Below are positions 49,477 through 59,600 of a stretch of DNA of 64,000 bases, one piece after another; position 1 is the first letter of the stretch, and every line of letters starts with the position of its first letter. The DNA is taken from contig CP114490.1 in NCBI GenBank assembly GCA_027186245.1, positions 77,001 to 141,000 of the forward strand. The letters run 5' to 3'. The notes beneath the pieces are model-generated. The model ran no database searches. It was not told where the DNA came from and worked only from the letters and a program-made list of their open reading frames with translations. The stretch comes from Coriaria nepalensis (Eukaryota > Streptophyta > Magnoliopsida > Cucurbitales > Coriariaceae). Both the position numbers and the translations under genes were made by a program.

Positions 49477-50968
49477 ATGGTCCGAGCTTATGGAGTGAAA
49501 GTAGGGAAGAGGAAGAAGAGGGGGAGATACGATAGAGAAGGGGATGATGGAGATGAAGCGGCCAAGAGACTCGCGTTGGAGGAAGCGAATGGCGGGAAAA
49601 AGGAAATCGAGGAAGAAAAAGCTGAAGATGGAGGAGAAACGGCGTCGAATGAGATCGAAGGCATTCCGATAGAACCATGGATTGATCTCAAGACCAACAA
49701 ACCTGGAGTCATTTTCGTCCTCGAGAAAGCTTCGTTGCAAGTTGGAAAAGTTGGAAAGGTTGGCGAAGAATCTTACAATTTTCTTCGTTTGAATTTTGAA
49801 TTTCATTTCCTACTGTTTTGCTACTCTATTATCTAATTGCAAATGATTTATGCAGACGTACCAGCTTTTGAATTCGGATGATCATTCGAATTTTCTGCGG
49901 AAACAGAACAAAAATCCAGCTGAGTTCCGTCCTGACATCGTGCATCAGGTCGGATAGGAACTTCACCTTCCCTATACTTGCTTATCAAAAACAACAAAAA
50001 TGTTATCAATTTCTTTACGGGTCATTTTCTCCATTTCATTTTGTATATTGTATTTATTGTCTGAAGACCTGGATATGAATTCTCTTCAGGCTCTCCTAAT
50101 GATTCTAGATAGCCCTCTTAACAAAGCTGGGAGGTTGCTTGGTGTTTATATAAGCACGGATAAAGCTCTTATTGAAGTGAAACCTCATGTTCGCATTCCA
50201 AGGACATTTAAGAGGTTTTCTGGAGTCATGTGTAAGTATAACTGATTTCCTTTATGGTGTCTTTTTTTCCCCCCCTATGGAAATCTCTATAGCCGCATTA
50301 TAATAGAACGACCGGATAATTCAAATTAGTTGGTCTTTTGTTCCTTGTGCAGTGCAACTCTTGCAGAACTTGAGTATTAAAGCTGTTGGTAAAGGGGAAA
50401 AGCTGTTGAAGCTAATTAAGAAACCAGTATCTGATCATTTACCAGCCAGTGCTCGTAAAATAGGTAAGCTTCCGTTTTCTATATTTCATCTTCTTATATA
50501 ATTTTTTGGGTAGTTGAAGATTTCCTGTGTTTTTATATCAGGCTTCTCATTTAGTTCAAACAAATTGGTTAATATGAGGGACTATGTGGATGCTGCTGGA
50601 TCTGATTCTGACCTCGTTTTTGTGGTATGTTCAGGGGAAATCTGAATCGATTCTGTTTGTGTTTGGATAGAAATTTATGTTACAGCTTACAAGGTGTTTT
50701 GATATCCTGTGGATTTAGGTAGGTGCAATGGCTCATGGGAAAATTGAGTGTGATTATATCGATGATTTTCTATCAAGTAAGTTTATTTTTATGTTGGGAC
50801 TTTTGAGAGTTCATATCCTTTTTTAGATGCTTTTGGAAATACTGAGCTTTGATTGTTGCTTTCTCTCTTTCTTTTTTTTTTTGGGTAGTTTCTGGGTATC
50901 CTCTGAGCGCTGCGTTCTGTATTGCGAGGATTTGCACTGCATTGGAAGCAAAGTGGAATATATTGTGA
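49477..50968 (+). CDS. EMG1: EMG1/NEP1 18S rRNA pseudouridine N1-methyltransferase
   Basis: SPOUT-fold methyltransferase needed for small ribosomal subunit assembly; it methylates a pseudouridine in 18S rRNA in the nucleolus (family knowledge). Seven exons give 282 residues: 49477-49758, 49856-49948, 50090-50231, 50353-50463, 50542-50624, 50719-50776, 50889-50968. The ~75-residue N-terminus is rich in Lys, Arg, Glu and Asp with a basic K-R-K-K-R-G-R cluster, likely a nuclear or nucleolar signal. The core shows [30 protein letters not shown], then the SPOUT cofactor loop V-G-A-M-A-H-G-K-I and [11 protein letters not shown]. All introns are GT-AG with consistent phases. It is the only gene in its neighbourhood on the plus strand. 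Confidence 0.94.
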
Positions 50969-51961
50969 AACAGTAGGATCTTTTGTTACTTCATTTTTTC
51001 TCTCCGTTTTTCCTCTTTGTAAGAATTGAGATATAAGAACTTATTTAAAACAATGGCGGAATTCAGTGTATCTTCTTTGTACAAGTAAAACGGAATGAAA
51101 TTATTATTTGTTTTTTTTTTCCTTAAAAAAAGTTAATTTATTATTATCATAATTTACATTTTACATATCGTTAAAGGTTCTAATTTCCAACATTATTTTT
51201 GTAACTAACTTAAACAAGACATCAATTGATCGAAGGTTAAAATATATCGTTGGGTTGTTAATTAAAAGTCAAATCAGTTTGATTTTCAGTTGCGATATTT
51301 ATTATGCTCTATTTTTGTACAACTAAAAGTTAAAGTATACCTTCTCTTCTTCCTTGAGCCACAACAGAAACGGGCTGGTTGTTAAGGTTGATGACTTGTA
51401 TTCCTTTTGAAGCAAACTTAACTTGTCTTTCAGCTGCCATGTAGTCTCCTCGTATTTTCTGGTTCATGTATTCCGACTCATCCACGACGTCCTTGTATCT
51501 AATTCGGAACGCATCCATCTCTGCTTGATTCCACAAGTTAGCCATCGATCGATAAGAAAAAGAAGCTTATATAGCAGTAACCTTCATGATCGTTCTTACA
51601 GAAGAATTGAGTATTGTCATATTCTGAAAACACAAGGCCCATAATTTCGTTTGATGTTCACTAATGCTATAAGCCTATAACCATCACTAAAACTGGTTAA
51701 AAGAATAAAAATGTATGCTACCTATCGGTCACAAATACGGAGTCTCTTTCGCCCTGTTTCAGAGAGAAGAAAGTCTAGGCGAAAATGGCCGTCGGTGTTC
51801 TGAGGAAATTCTTTGTGGAATTTTCTTCAGTTCCCACCTCCGAAAACATTTTGGAGTTGAATTGTGAAATGTCCAAGTTACCATCTTCATCTTCGTTTCT
51901 GATTTGAACTCCGGTCTTTTTCCCCCTTCGAAGCTCTCGCTTTATTGATTTAGGTATGAAT
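50969..51961. other. EMG1 3' region and unassigned DNA
   Basis: The first 200 bases are probably EMG1 3' untranslated region. A 71-codon minus frame lies at 51330-51545 (separate entry). At 51785 an ATG in a good context opens a 40-codon frame (M-A-V-G-V-L-R-K-F-F) that could be a remnant first exon of the broken DnaJ gene to the right; this is a guess. Confidence 0.35.
51330..51545 (-). CDS. Hypothetical 71-residue protein or exon remnant
   Basis: Open frame starting M-A-N-L-W-N-Q-A-E-M-D-A-F-R and ending G-R-R-E-G-I-L. Composition is soluble and mixed, with no signal peptide, membrane helix or motif that I know. It looks more protein-like than the AT-rich shadows around it. It could be a terminal exon of a lost gene or a transposon fragment. 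No splice partners or neighbours support it. Confidence 0.25.
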   Translation of the reverse strand: MANLWNQAEMDAFRIRYKDVVDESEYMNQKIRGDYMAAERQVKFASKGIQVINLNNQPVSVVAQGRREGIL

Positions 51962-52060
51962 TGTTGGATTTTTTCCTTTGACTAAAGTGAAATGGATTAA
52001 AAGCCCAAAGTCCAAAAAATGTTTAATAAATGCAATTAAATGCATCCCACTTGTTGCTGT
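51962..52060 (+). repeat. 5' start of an LTR, plus orientation
   Basis: TGTTGGATTTTTTCCTTTGACTAAAGTG is the diverged plus-strand copy of the first ~95 bases of the LTR at 52140-52873, which begins TGTTGGACATTTTCC on the minus strand. The match stops at about 52055. Confidence 0.65.
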
Positions 52061-52139
52061 AAAAGTCATACTTCCTGAAATTTTTCAAGTTGGTGCTATA
52101 ATTGTTAAGTTGCCATCTAGTTGGAAAAGTTACAGGAAG

Positions 52140-52873
52140 TGTTGAAATAAATAGATCAAGACTTGAAACACGTAACAGATACGTTTTCCAAAAAACGATA
52201 TTTTCACCCTCCCAGATTGCTTAGGTTACTGTGAAAATAGTTTTCGGGATATGACAAGCCTTTACAAAAGATCACAAGCAACAGTGAAATTTTGTTATGG
52301 AATATATTCGGTTTCTGACAGTACGAAAACTGAGAAGAAGATTGATGTCTGGTTCTCTTCAGGTTTCTCTTATTTATAGGCAAATTTTGGCATCTGTTCG
52401 TGAAACAGTATACTGTTTCACAAACAGTCACACTCCTTTGTTTAAAACAGTTTAACTGCTTTAACAGTCAGATATTTGAATTCCTGAAATTCAAACTCTA
52501 ACGGTAACTAACCGTTTTAACTGTCAAACGTTGAAGTAGTCGATCAACCACCGCATGTGGCGGCTGGCCGCCACGGGCCGCCACGTCGCAAAAGTGTCAA
52601 GTGCCAAGTGCGCCTAATAAGCGCCAAAAGCACCAAAAGCGCCTCACGCCTCACGCCCACGCCGCGCGCGCGTGCGAGTGCGAGTCTCAGCCAAACCCCA
52701 ATACTTAGTTATTATTACAAATATTTACTATTTGCAATTACTTATAAATGGTTAAAAATGTTTCTCCCTTTCCAATGTGGGATGCATTTAATTGCATTTA
52801 TTAAACATTTTTTGGGTTTTGGGTATTTAATCCATTTCACTTTAGCCAAAGGAAAATGTCCAACAATCCCCCA
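52140..52873 (-). repeat. Complete LTR with polypurine tract, minus orientation
   Basis: On the minus strand it begins TGTTGGACATTTTCC and ends TTATTTCAACA, 734 bases with TGTTG/CAACA ends. CAGTGGGGGAT immediately upstream (52874-52884) is a polypurine tract, so this is a 3' LTR. A CTATAAATAAGAGAAACC promoter box lies near 52370-52385. The interior GC-rich patch (52555-52680) contains the repeated GGCGGCC units. Confidence 0.75.
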
Positions 52874-53229
52874 CTGGATAAAGTGTAAATGAATTAACCT
52901 GTCAGAATTTTGAAGACGGTGCATATGCATGAAATAAAGTATCTTTCGATTTGAACTTTACCTTAGTGTAAGTGTCACAAAGTTCTGTCGAAATCCCAGG
53001 TAGCTCAAAGCTTTGAACCAGTTATTTCATATATGTGACAAAACCGGTGATACCACACACATAGACACTCATAATTCATATATTCCATATATATCTCGCT
53101 TAGCACTATTATGGCCTTGTGCTCATCCTATTCGTAAACTTTCTTAAGAAAAACTCTAATTCTTATGAGAGGCGGCACCACCTCTAAGTTTATATAGGTG
53201 AAGTTCTTTTAGTATCTTTGTTACATTTA
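52874..53229 (-). mobile_element. Internal 3' end of the minus-strand LTR element
   Basis: Non-coding DNA between the polypurine tract and the opposing LTR piece. No protein frame is recognisable. Everything 5' of it in the element is missing. Confidence 0.45.
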
Positions 53230-53721
53230 AGATACATTTATTAGGTGCACTTGGCACTTTGCACGTTTGCGATGTGGTGGCCCGTGGCGGCCAGCTGTCA
53301 TGTGCGGTGGTCGATCGACTACTTAAACAGTTGACAGTTAAAACAGTTAGTTACCGTTAGAGTTTGAATTTCGGGAATTCAAATATTTGACCGTTAAAGC
53401 AGTTAAACTGTTTTAAACGAAGAAGTGTGACTATTTGTGAAACAATATATTGTTTCACAAACAGGTGCCAAAATTTGCCTATAAATAAGAGAAACCTGGA
53501 GAGAACTTTTTTTTCAATCTTCTTCTTAGTTTTCGTACTGTCAGAAACCGAGTATATTCCATAACAAAATTTCACTATTGCTTGTGATCTTTTGTAAAAG
53601 CTTGTCATATCCGAAAACTATTTTCACAGTAAACAAAAATAATCTGGGATGGTGAAAATATCATTTTTTAGAAAACGTATCTGTTACGTGTTTCAAGTCT
53701 TAACCTCATTTAATTTCAACA
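53230..53721 (+). repeat. Partial LTR in opposite orientation, second arm of the inverted repeat
   Basis: From TTAGGTGCACTTGGCAC to ATTTCAACA it matches the reverse complement of about 52140-52610, including TATAAATAAGAGAAACCTG (53480-53498). It lacks the first ~240 bases of the LTR. With 52140-52610 it forms a potential hairpin with ~470-base arms and a ~620-base loop. Confidence 0.75.
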
Positions 53722-54429
53722 TGAATTTCTCTGCAACTCTTGGTTGTTGTTCATGATTTTATCCACAACCTATGTCCAATTTTTCTTCCTCTCAAGCACA
53801 CTTTTTCATATTGCCTCTTGAATTAGGTAAGCTTGCATTCCCTCATAATTTACGCTTCCTTTTTTCGTCTTTGCCCTAAATTTCCCAGATAGTCATGGCG
53901 TAATAGTTTTGATTTATCTTCTTAGACTTTTTAAGTCGATCGACCTACAGATTTGCAGAATCTGACTCTGTTTCCTTCTTCATTTTTCATCTCTCAAGGA
54001 GACTGTCGTTCCGCCGAGAGGAATAAATAGTATTCATCATTGTGGTGAGGTAAGTTATCCCTTATGAATGTTTCTTTGAATATCTTCAATAATGCTGTTC
54101 TCAAGTGAAGCGACTGTTATTAAATCTTAACCGTTTGATTTATGGCCACGTAACCACTGAATTGTCATGGAGCAATCGTTTCATTACATTTTTTGGTGGA
54201 TGAATCTCTTCATTACATATATGTAATCAATGTATGAGTATGTCAAATTGGGGCATATATGTGGTGTTGCCTTTGACTGACTCACACCAGATTCTTATGT
54301 GGGAATTAAGTCCATCATGGGCTGTCGTTGTTACCCTTTCATGTCTATGATCACCATGGTTGAGATTGTTGTTTCTGTTGAGCCTCTTCCGCACACTAAT
54401 TAAGCAATTCAGTATTTCTTCATAATCAA

Positions 54430-54519
54430 GATTCCAAGTTTTGTGCTTTTGGGGAGTTGGCGAAGAAGAACAATCCTTCAGCAAAGAGGAAATTTCAGGA
54501 GATAAGAGAGGCGTACGAG
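54430..54519 (+). pseudogene. Mitochondrial DnaJ (ATJ1-type) exon fragment
   Basis: 54454-54519 reads L-A-K-K-N-N-P-S-A-K-R-K-F-Q-E-I-R-E-A-Y-E and is followed by a GT donor. This is the second half of a J-domain helix pair; the pattern N-N-P-S-A-K-R-K-F-Q-E-I-R-E-A-Y-E is that of Arabidopsis ATJ1-like mitochondrial DnaJ proteins. The H-P-D motif that stimulates Hsp70 ATPase is missing: about seven residues are deleted between L-A-K-K and N-N-P. No further J-protein exons are found to the right. A possible earlier exon lies at about 53998-54048 (I-N-S-I-H-H-C-G-E). It is a remnant, cut from any 5' part by the LTR cluster. Confidence 0.65.
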
Positions 54520-55210
54520 GTTTGTAGGTGTCATTGGATTGATTTGCATGAAATTATTGTCTCTGTCATAGTTGTTTATAGAGAGATTTTAGATGTGCCT
54601 CCCATCCCTCAATCCATTGTTATATATATGATGATAATTGTATGGCTTTTCAGCATCAAAATTTTAATATTTCTCTCTTGGAAATTGTAGACACTGCAAG
54701 TTTCTATTTTACAAAATTTGAAAAAAAAAGGTATTCATCTTGGTTTAGAAGACTATAAGCCAAACTACCATTTTGGTTTTGAATTGTATTTTTATTTTCA
54801 TTTGTTGTGTTTAGTAGTTATATTAAAAATCATAGATGGTTAGCGGATTTTAGATGTGAAGGAGAGAAGAAGCATATCATATGCATTTCCATGTACATGA
54901 TTACATGCATATTCGTGTCAACTCGCAAGTGAAATTTATTGATTTTGTCTTTTGTTTGTGCAACTTTATGCAAGAAATCTACCATTTTTTTAATTCCATA
55001 GTATAGGTTGTGAAGATGACATCAAATATTGTTTCAAGTTTATAAAGTAAGCCTAAATATATAGGTATGTCTTATGGAGTTACATTTTCATTTATTTGAT
55101 TATATATATATATATATATATCGCATCATTATAAGAGAATAAACGCATTTTCCCGTGGATTAAAAACTAAAGGCTTATACCAGAGCAAAACCGATCATTA
55201 AAAACCTTAC
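54520..55210. other. Intergenic, AT-rich
   Basis: An (AT) run lies at about 55102-55121. The right end is the 3' flank of the strictosidine synthase-like gene. No gene seen. Confidence 0.55.
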
Positions 55211-56134
55211 TCACAAATCATAAACCCCAATCCACGGCACAAGCACGGAACCCATCCAAAGCTTCCCATCATTCTCTTCCACTTCACTAATAAACCTCAA
55301 TTTCTTCCCTTCACCATCTTCTAGAACCTCCAAGACTCTCCCTTCCGGGCTCAACTTCATAATGGTCGCATGAGGCCCCCCCACCAAAAGCGAGTGCAAC
55401 TGCTTCAAATTAAGTGGAAGTTTCAAGAGGGCCTTTCCGGCCCAAGAGTTTGAAGTTATCCATTTGGCGAGGATTCCGCTTTTGGCATGTACAGCGACCC
55501 AGAATTCCCCTTTAGAATTTGTCCTTACATTGTCCGGAAATCCTGGAAGCTCGAAGAAAACATCAGATTTTCCCGCATTTGGACCGGAAAGCCAGAGACG
55601 GAGGACCCGACGAGCGGTGGTTTCAGCCACTAGTACAAAGGAGTGGTCTTTACTTAATGCTACACCATTGGCAAAGGCAAGGCCTTGAAGCAAGACTTCG
55701 ACTTGTTTGGTTGACTTTACGTATTTTAGTAGCCTGCCGGTCTTATCTCCGCTCACAAGTGATAGCATGAATTCCCTGCAAAGCAAGAAGAAATTTTATA
55801 ACAAATTCAGAAGACATCATTTGAAAGAGGCAGAAGATAAGGAGATTTTGATTATACCTTCTTCGGAAGGCTGTGCTTGAATCTGTGAAGTATATAACAT
55901 CTTCATCTTCATCAATGTCCATGTCATTTGTAAAGAGCAAAGGCTGTCCTTCAAATTCTGTCACTACTCGGGTAGCTAACCCTCCTGTGGGCCCTACTAC
56001 TTGAAGGCCGAGATATGCATCAGCAATGTAGAGATCTCCGGTTTTCTTCTCGAACCTTAGTCCCAAAGGTCTCCCACAAAAGTGCTCCAACTCCAGTGCA
56101 AACGGGCGTATACACTCCTTCCTTTAGAGCCATT

Positions 56135-56165
<31 letters not shown>

Positions 56166-56814
56166 CAAGCATCAATCCATTATATACTAATCTGATAATA
56201 GTTAACACAAAAGGATCGTTCTAGAAATTCAATAAAAGATGAGAGACATGTTAAAGTTTACATCTCAAAAAAGATCTCATAACTTTTTATGAGAGAATGA
56301 TATTTCCTTTGAAGCACTACTTAATAAGATCTGTAAACTACTAGACTTCATTCCTATTTCCTATCAACTTCTAAAACTCCAGTCTCGGTCCACAAAACTA
56401 CGCTAATCCAAATAAAAATTCGATATTTACCACACAAAAAAACCCTTTGCCTATATGAAATATTCCATTTCAATACATATCAAAACAAAGAGGCTCAAGT
56501 TTGTTGTTTTACCTTTGAGCGGTGGTGAAGGCAAAATCGATCCAACCACGATCATGTCCAACCCACTTGAGAATCCGTCCATCTGCCACGCCAGTATAAG
56601 GCCCACCTCCATTCGGGTCGAAAGCGATGCTCTCCGGTCCGACCGCTCCAGTCAGCTGGATAAGTTTTGCGCTCTGAAGGGTATCTTTTGAGCCTGGAAT
56701 ATGTGGCAGTGCGAAGAGGAGACCGAGTTTCTTCCCAAACGGGCTTGTGAGAGCGAAGAGGATTGAAAGGAACAGGGCTAGTATGGCCGCTTTTGCTGCC
56801 AGATTCGAGTCCAT
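55211..56814 (-). CDS. SSL: Strictosidine synthase-like protein
   Basis: Six-bladed beta-propeller protein of the strictosidine synthase-like/adipocyte membrane-associated protein family. Three exons (56513-56814, 55858-56121, 55211-55775) give 376 residues. An N-terminal hydrophobic segment (residues about 8-25) suggests a secretory signal or anchor. Family motifs seen: G-P-E-S-I-A-F-D, T-G-V-A-D-G-R-I-L-K-W, C-G-R-P-L-G-L-R-F, F-T-N-D-M-D-I, Y-F-T-D-S-S, L-P-G-F-P-D-N-V-R. Aligning the C-terminal segment by eye with true strictosidine synthase puts Ser (in F-I-S-E-V-E-E-N-D-G) at the catalytic Glu position, so Pictet-Spengler activity is unlikely; hydrolase-like or defence roles are proposed for such relatives. 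It lies next to EMG1, as in Arabidopsis (At3g57000 region, from memory). Confidence 0.92.
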
Positions 56815-59600
56815 GGCTGCTGCTCTTCGAATTTGTTTGGATTTCTAATTTCTTCGTAACGATAATATGGAAATGGACGAACGGGTTCGGGTGAGATGGA
56901 GACCGAAAGACTTGTTCGTACGATAAATTCTTTTATTTCTCTTGTGGAAAAATTATATAATTTTCTGATAAATTATATAATTAAATTTTTTTTATTTTTA
57001 TTAATATTATTTTTTTATTTATTTAAAATACAGAAAAATTTTCACAAATAATTAAAACATAATATTATCAAATAAATTTAAAATATAATCTTAATTATTA
57101 AATAAAATATTTAAATTTAAATTAAATTTAAAAAATTACCTTTATCCAACCGGTCCAAAGTCATTAAATTATTATTATGCTTTAAAGATTAGTATGTATG
57201 GTTTTTACATATTTGCTGACGTCATCTGTATCTCTAGACCAGATTTTGGCCGGTCCTTGCTTTTCCCTCTCTCCTATCTTTATTAAATATCATCATAGAA
57301 ATGAAAACTCAACCGAACCCACTTCATTTTCCCCATCCCATTTGGCAATTAGCTGTTTCAAACTTCAGTTTGGATCGAAACTCTTGTTTGAGACTCAAAA
57401 CCTATATATAGTTATAGATTTGTGGATCCCAAACTCAAAATGGCAAAATATAAACTAATATATATATATATATATATATAGAGATGCTTGGAAGAAGGAG
57501 ATGAAGAGTTTTTGTTGAAGCCAGTGAAGGTACAGGATGTGAATAGGCTAAAAACCCCATATGATGGAAAGCAAGGGATTACGATCATATTCATAAACAA
57601 GAAAAAGTAACACTAGGAGCAGAAAAACACGAACAATTACAGCGGCAGCAGCAATCAAGTACTAGTAAGTAATAACAACAAGAAGAAGAGGGAAGAAGAA
57701 GAAGAGTAGTACTATAGAAGCCGAGGAGGGCGTTTCGGCTGATAGAAGGAACAAAAAGACGAAGATTCAGAGGAATCACTGGAGTTGTCTGATTAAGTAA
57801 CACAGGGAACATTTTAATCTTCTTCTTCTTCTTTTTTTTGTCATCTTTCTCTTTTTGTTATGCTCTTTTCTAATGCCGAATCATACTTAGAAGCAGTAGA
57901 GGAGTGTATTATTTATGTACAGAGAGATTGACCTGTTAATTTACTTTATAGTTTTAAATATGTAATCATGATTAATGAATCCATAATCATATTTTTCTCT
58001 AATCCGATAAGTCAACTGACACCTAAAAGTGTACCACATCAGCAAGTTTTCACATTTACCCTAATTTGATTGTACAGAAGTTACAACTTTTATTTACTCT
58101 TTAAAATAGGGATGATTAAATATTTAAATAATAAAAAATCTTTCAATCTTAAAAGAAAAAAAAAAAAAGAAAAGAAAAAGAAAAATGCATGCTACACATC
58201 CAACGGTCATGATTGTTACTCTAATCCTAATCTTTAATTTCCATGGGACCCTACGTTCTCTCTAAATTGATTGCCACGTGGCAGGGTTCTCCGCTTTTTA
58301 ATTTTCACAATCATCAACTTTTTCCCTCCCTTCCATAATTTAATAAGGAAAACAAAAAACAAAAAACAAAAAAGGGAGCCACCATTGTTGCCACTACCCA
58401 ACCCCTTTCTCCATAAACCAAAGCAGAAATATTGAGGAAACTCTCTTTATTGCCTTTATCTAATCTCTTCTCTATAAAACTTTCTTGCTCACAATCGCGC
58501 TCTCGCACTTTCTGGAAACCCATCTGAACTCTACGGTAGGATCGATTGAGTATTTTTTTTTTTGTGCTGATTTTCTTTTTCATCTGTGTTTTGATTTCGC
58601 TCCTGCATATCAAGTAGTTGATTCGCTGCGGGTTTGCTTGTTCGGTGCTATTCTAGGGTTTCTATTTCGTTTTTCTGTGGAATTTGCTTTGGTTTTGGAA
58701 GATGGAATTCTTGTTTTTCATCACGACCGCCATGGCCGTGCTTTAATCGCCTATAGCATCAGCTCCATCTCATTTTCTCGATCTTTTTTTTTTTTTACAA
58801 TTTTTTGCTCTTTCCGTCTAAGTACCAATAAATTGGATTAACGCCTAAGCTAATTAACCACTTATTACAATGTTTTTGGAGTTTGTGCGCTAATCACTGA
58901 TTTGCCCCTTCACTGCTTTTATTTATTTATTTTATAATTTATATTATTTATGGTGTTTTTATCACCATGAAGTGTGAGAATTGAGATATATAAATATTGA
59001 TGTATTTTCTTCTCCAGATGTAGGGGCCCTACTGTAACTTCAGCCATATGCAATGAGTTTCCCCTCTTATGTCTTAACATGTACTTTTTATATCTATTTC
59101 TATGGTTCCGGTTGTCTTTAGCAAGCATAGACCGTACTTCATATTGGGGAGAAAATTCAACATGAAAGTGACATGAAGTTTTGGAATTTTCTTCTCCAAT
59201 TTTTCAACTTTCTGGCATATAAGTATTTTCCTCAGCATCTGTACTAATAATGTAGAGATGTAGGCATCAATTGATCAAATCATCTATTCACTTCACAAAA
59301 AAGTTTGTTCATTTGCGATTTACAAGAGGGTGCATCAAAATAAACAGAGCGTCTCTTTTATTTTCACTAACAAATCTGTCTTCAGGAAACGTTATAAAGG
59401 ACTTGCTTCTTGCGTACAATTTGCATTTTGGTGCTCTGAGGCGGTAGTTTTTATGGATGTATTTTCTTGTGTGTTCTGGCATCAGTTTCGATCCATATTC
59501 TTGTATTCGATACTTTTTAAGAGCTGGGCTGGAAGATTAGTGTGAATAACCTGTAGAAGTTGACTGCAGCATTAACTAAATATTTGGAGCTAAAACAAAT
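56815..59600. other. Intergenic plus 5' leader of the A_thal_3526 gene
   Basis: Up to about 58200 it is AT-rich with a (TA) run at 57459-57480 and no supported gene. A palindromic G-box GCCACGTGGC is at 58273-58282 and a TATAAAA box at 58473-58479. About 58505-58535 looks like a 5' untranslated exon ending CTACG/GTAGG, and TGCAG at 59565-59569 is a plausible acceptor, giving a leader intron of about 1 kb before the ATG at 59601. Confidence 0.5.

Noticed and set aside
49450..49806. Minus-strand frames of 118 and 74 codons
   Set aside because: They are antisense to EMG1 exon 1, whose Lys/Glu-rich coding reads as Ser/Phe/Pro on the other strand.
57591..57812. Cys-rich 73-codon minus frame, considered as a secreted peptide
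   Set aside because: The Cys residues come from a GAAGAA/GCAGCAGCA-type repeat tract; no clear signal peptide or peptide motif is seen.
58485..58841. 118-codon plus frame
   Set aside because: It spans the presumed leader exon and intron of the A_thal_3526 gene and has no domain.
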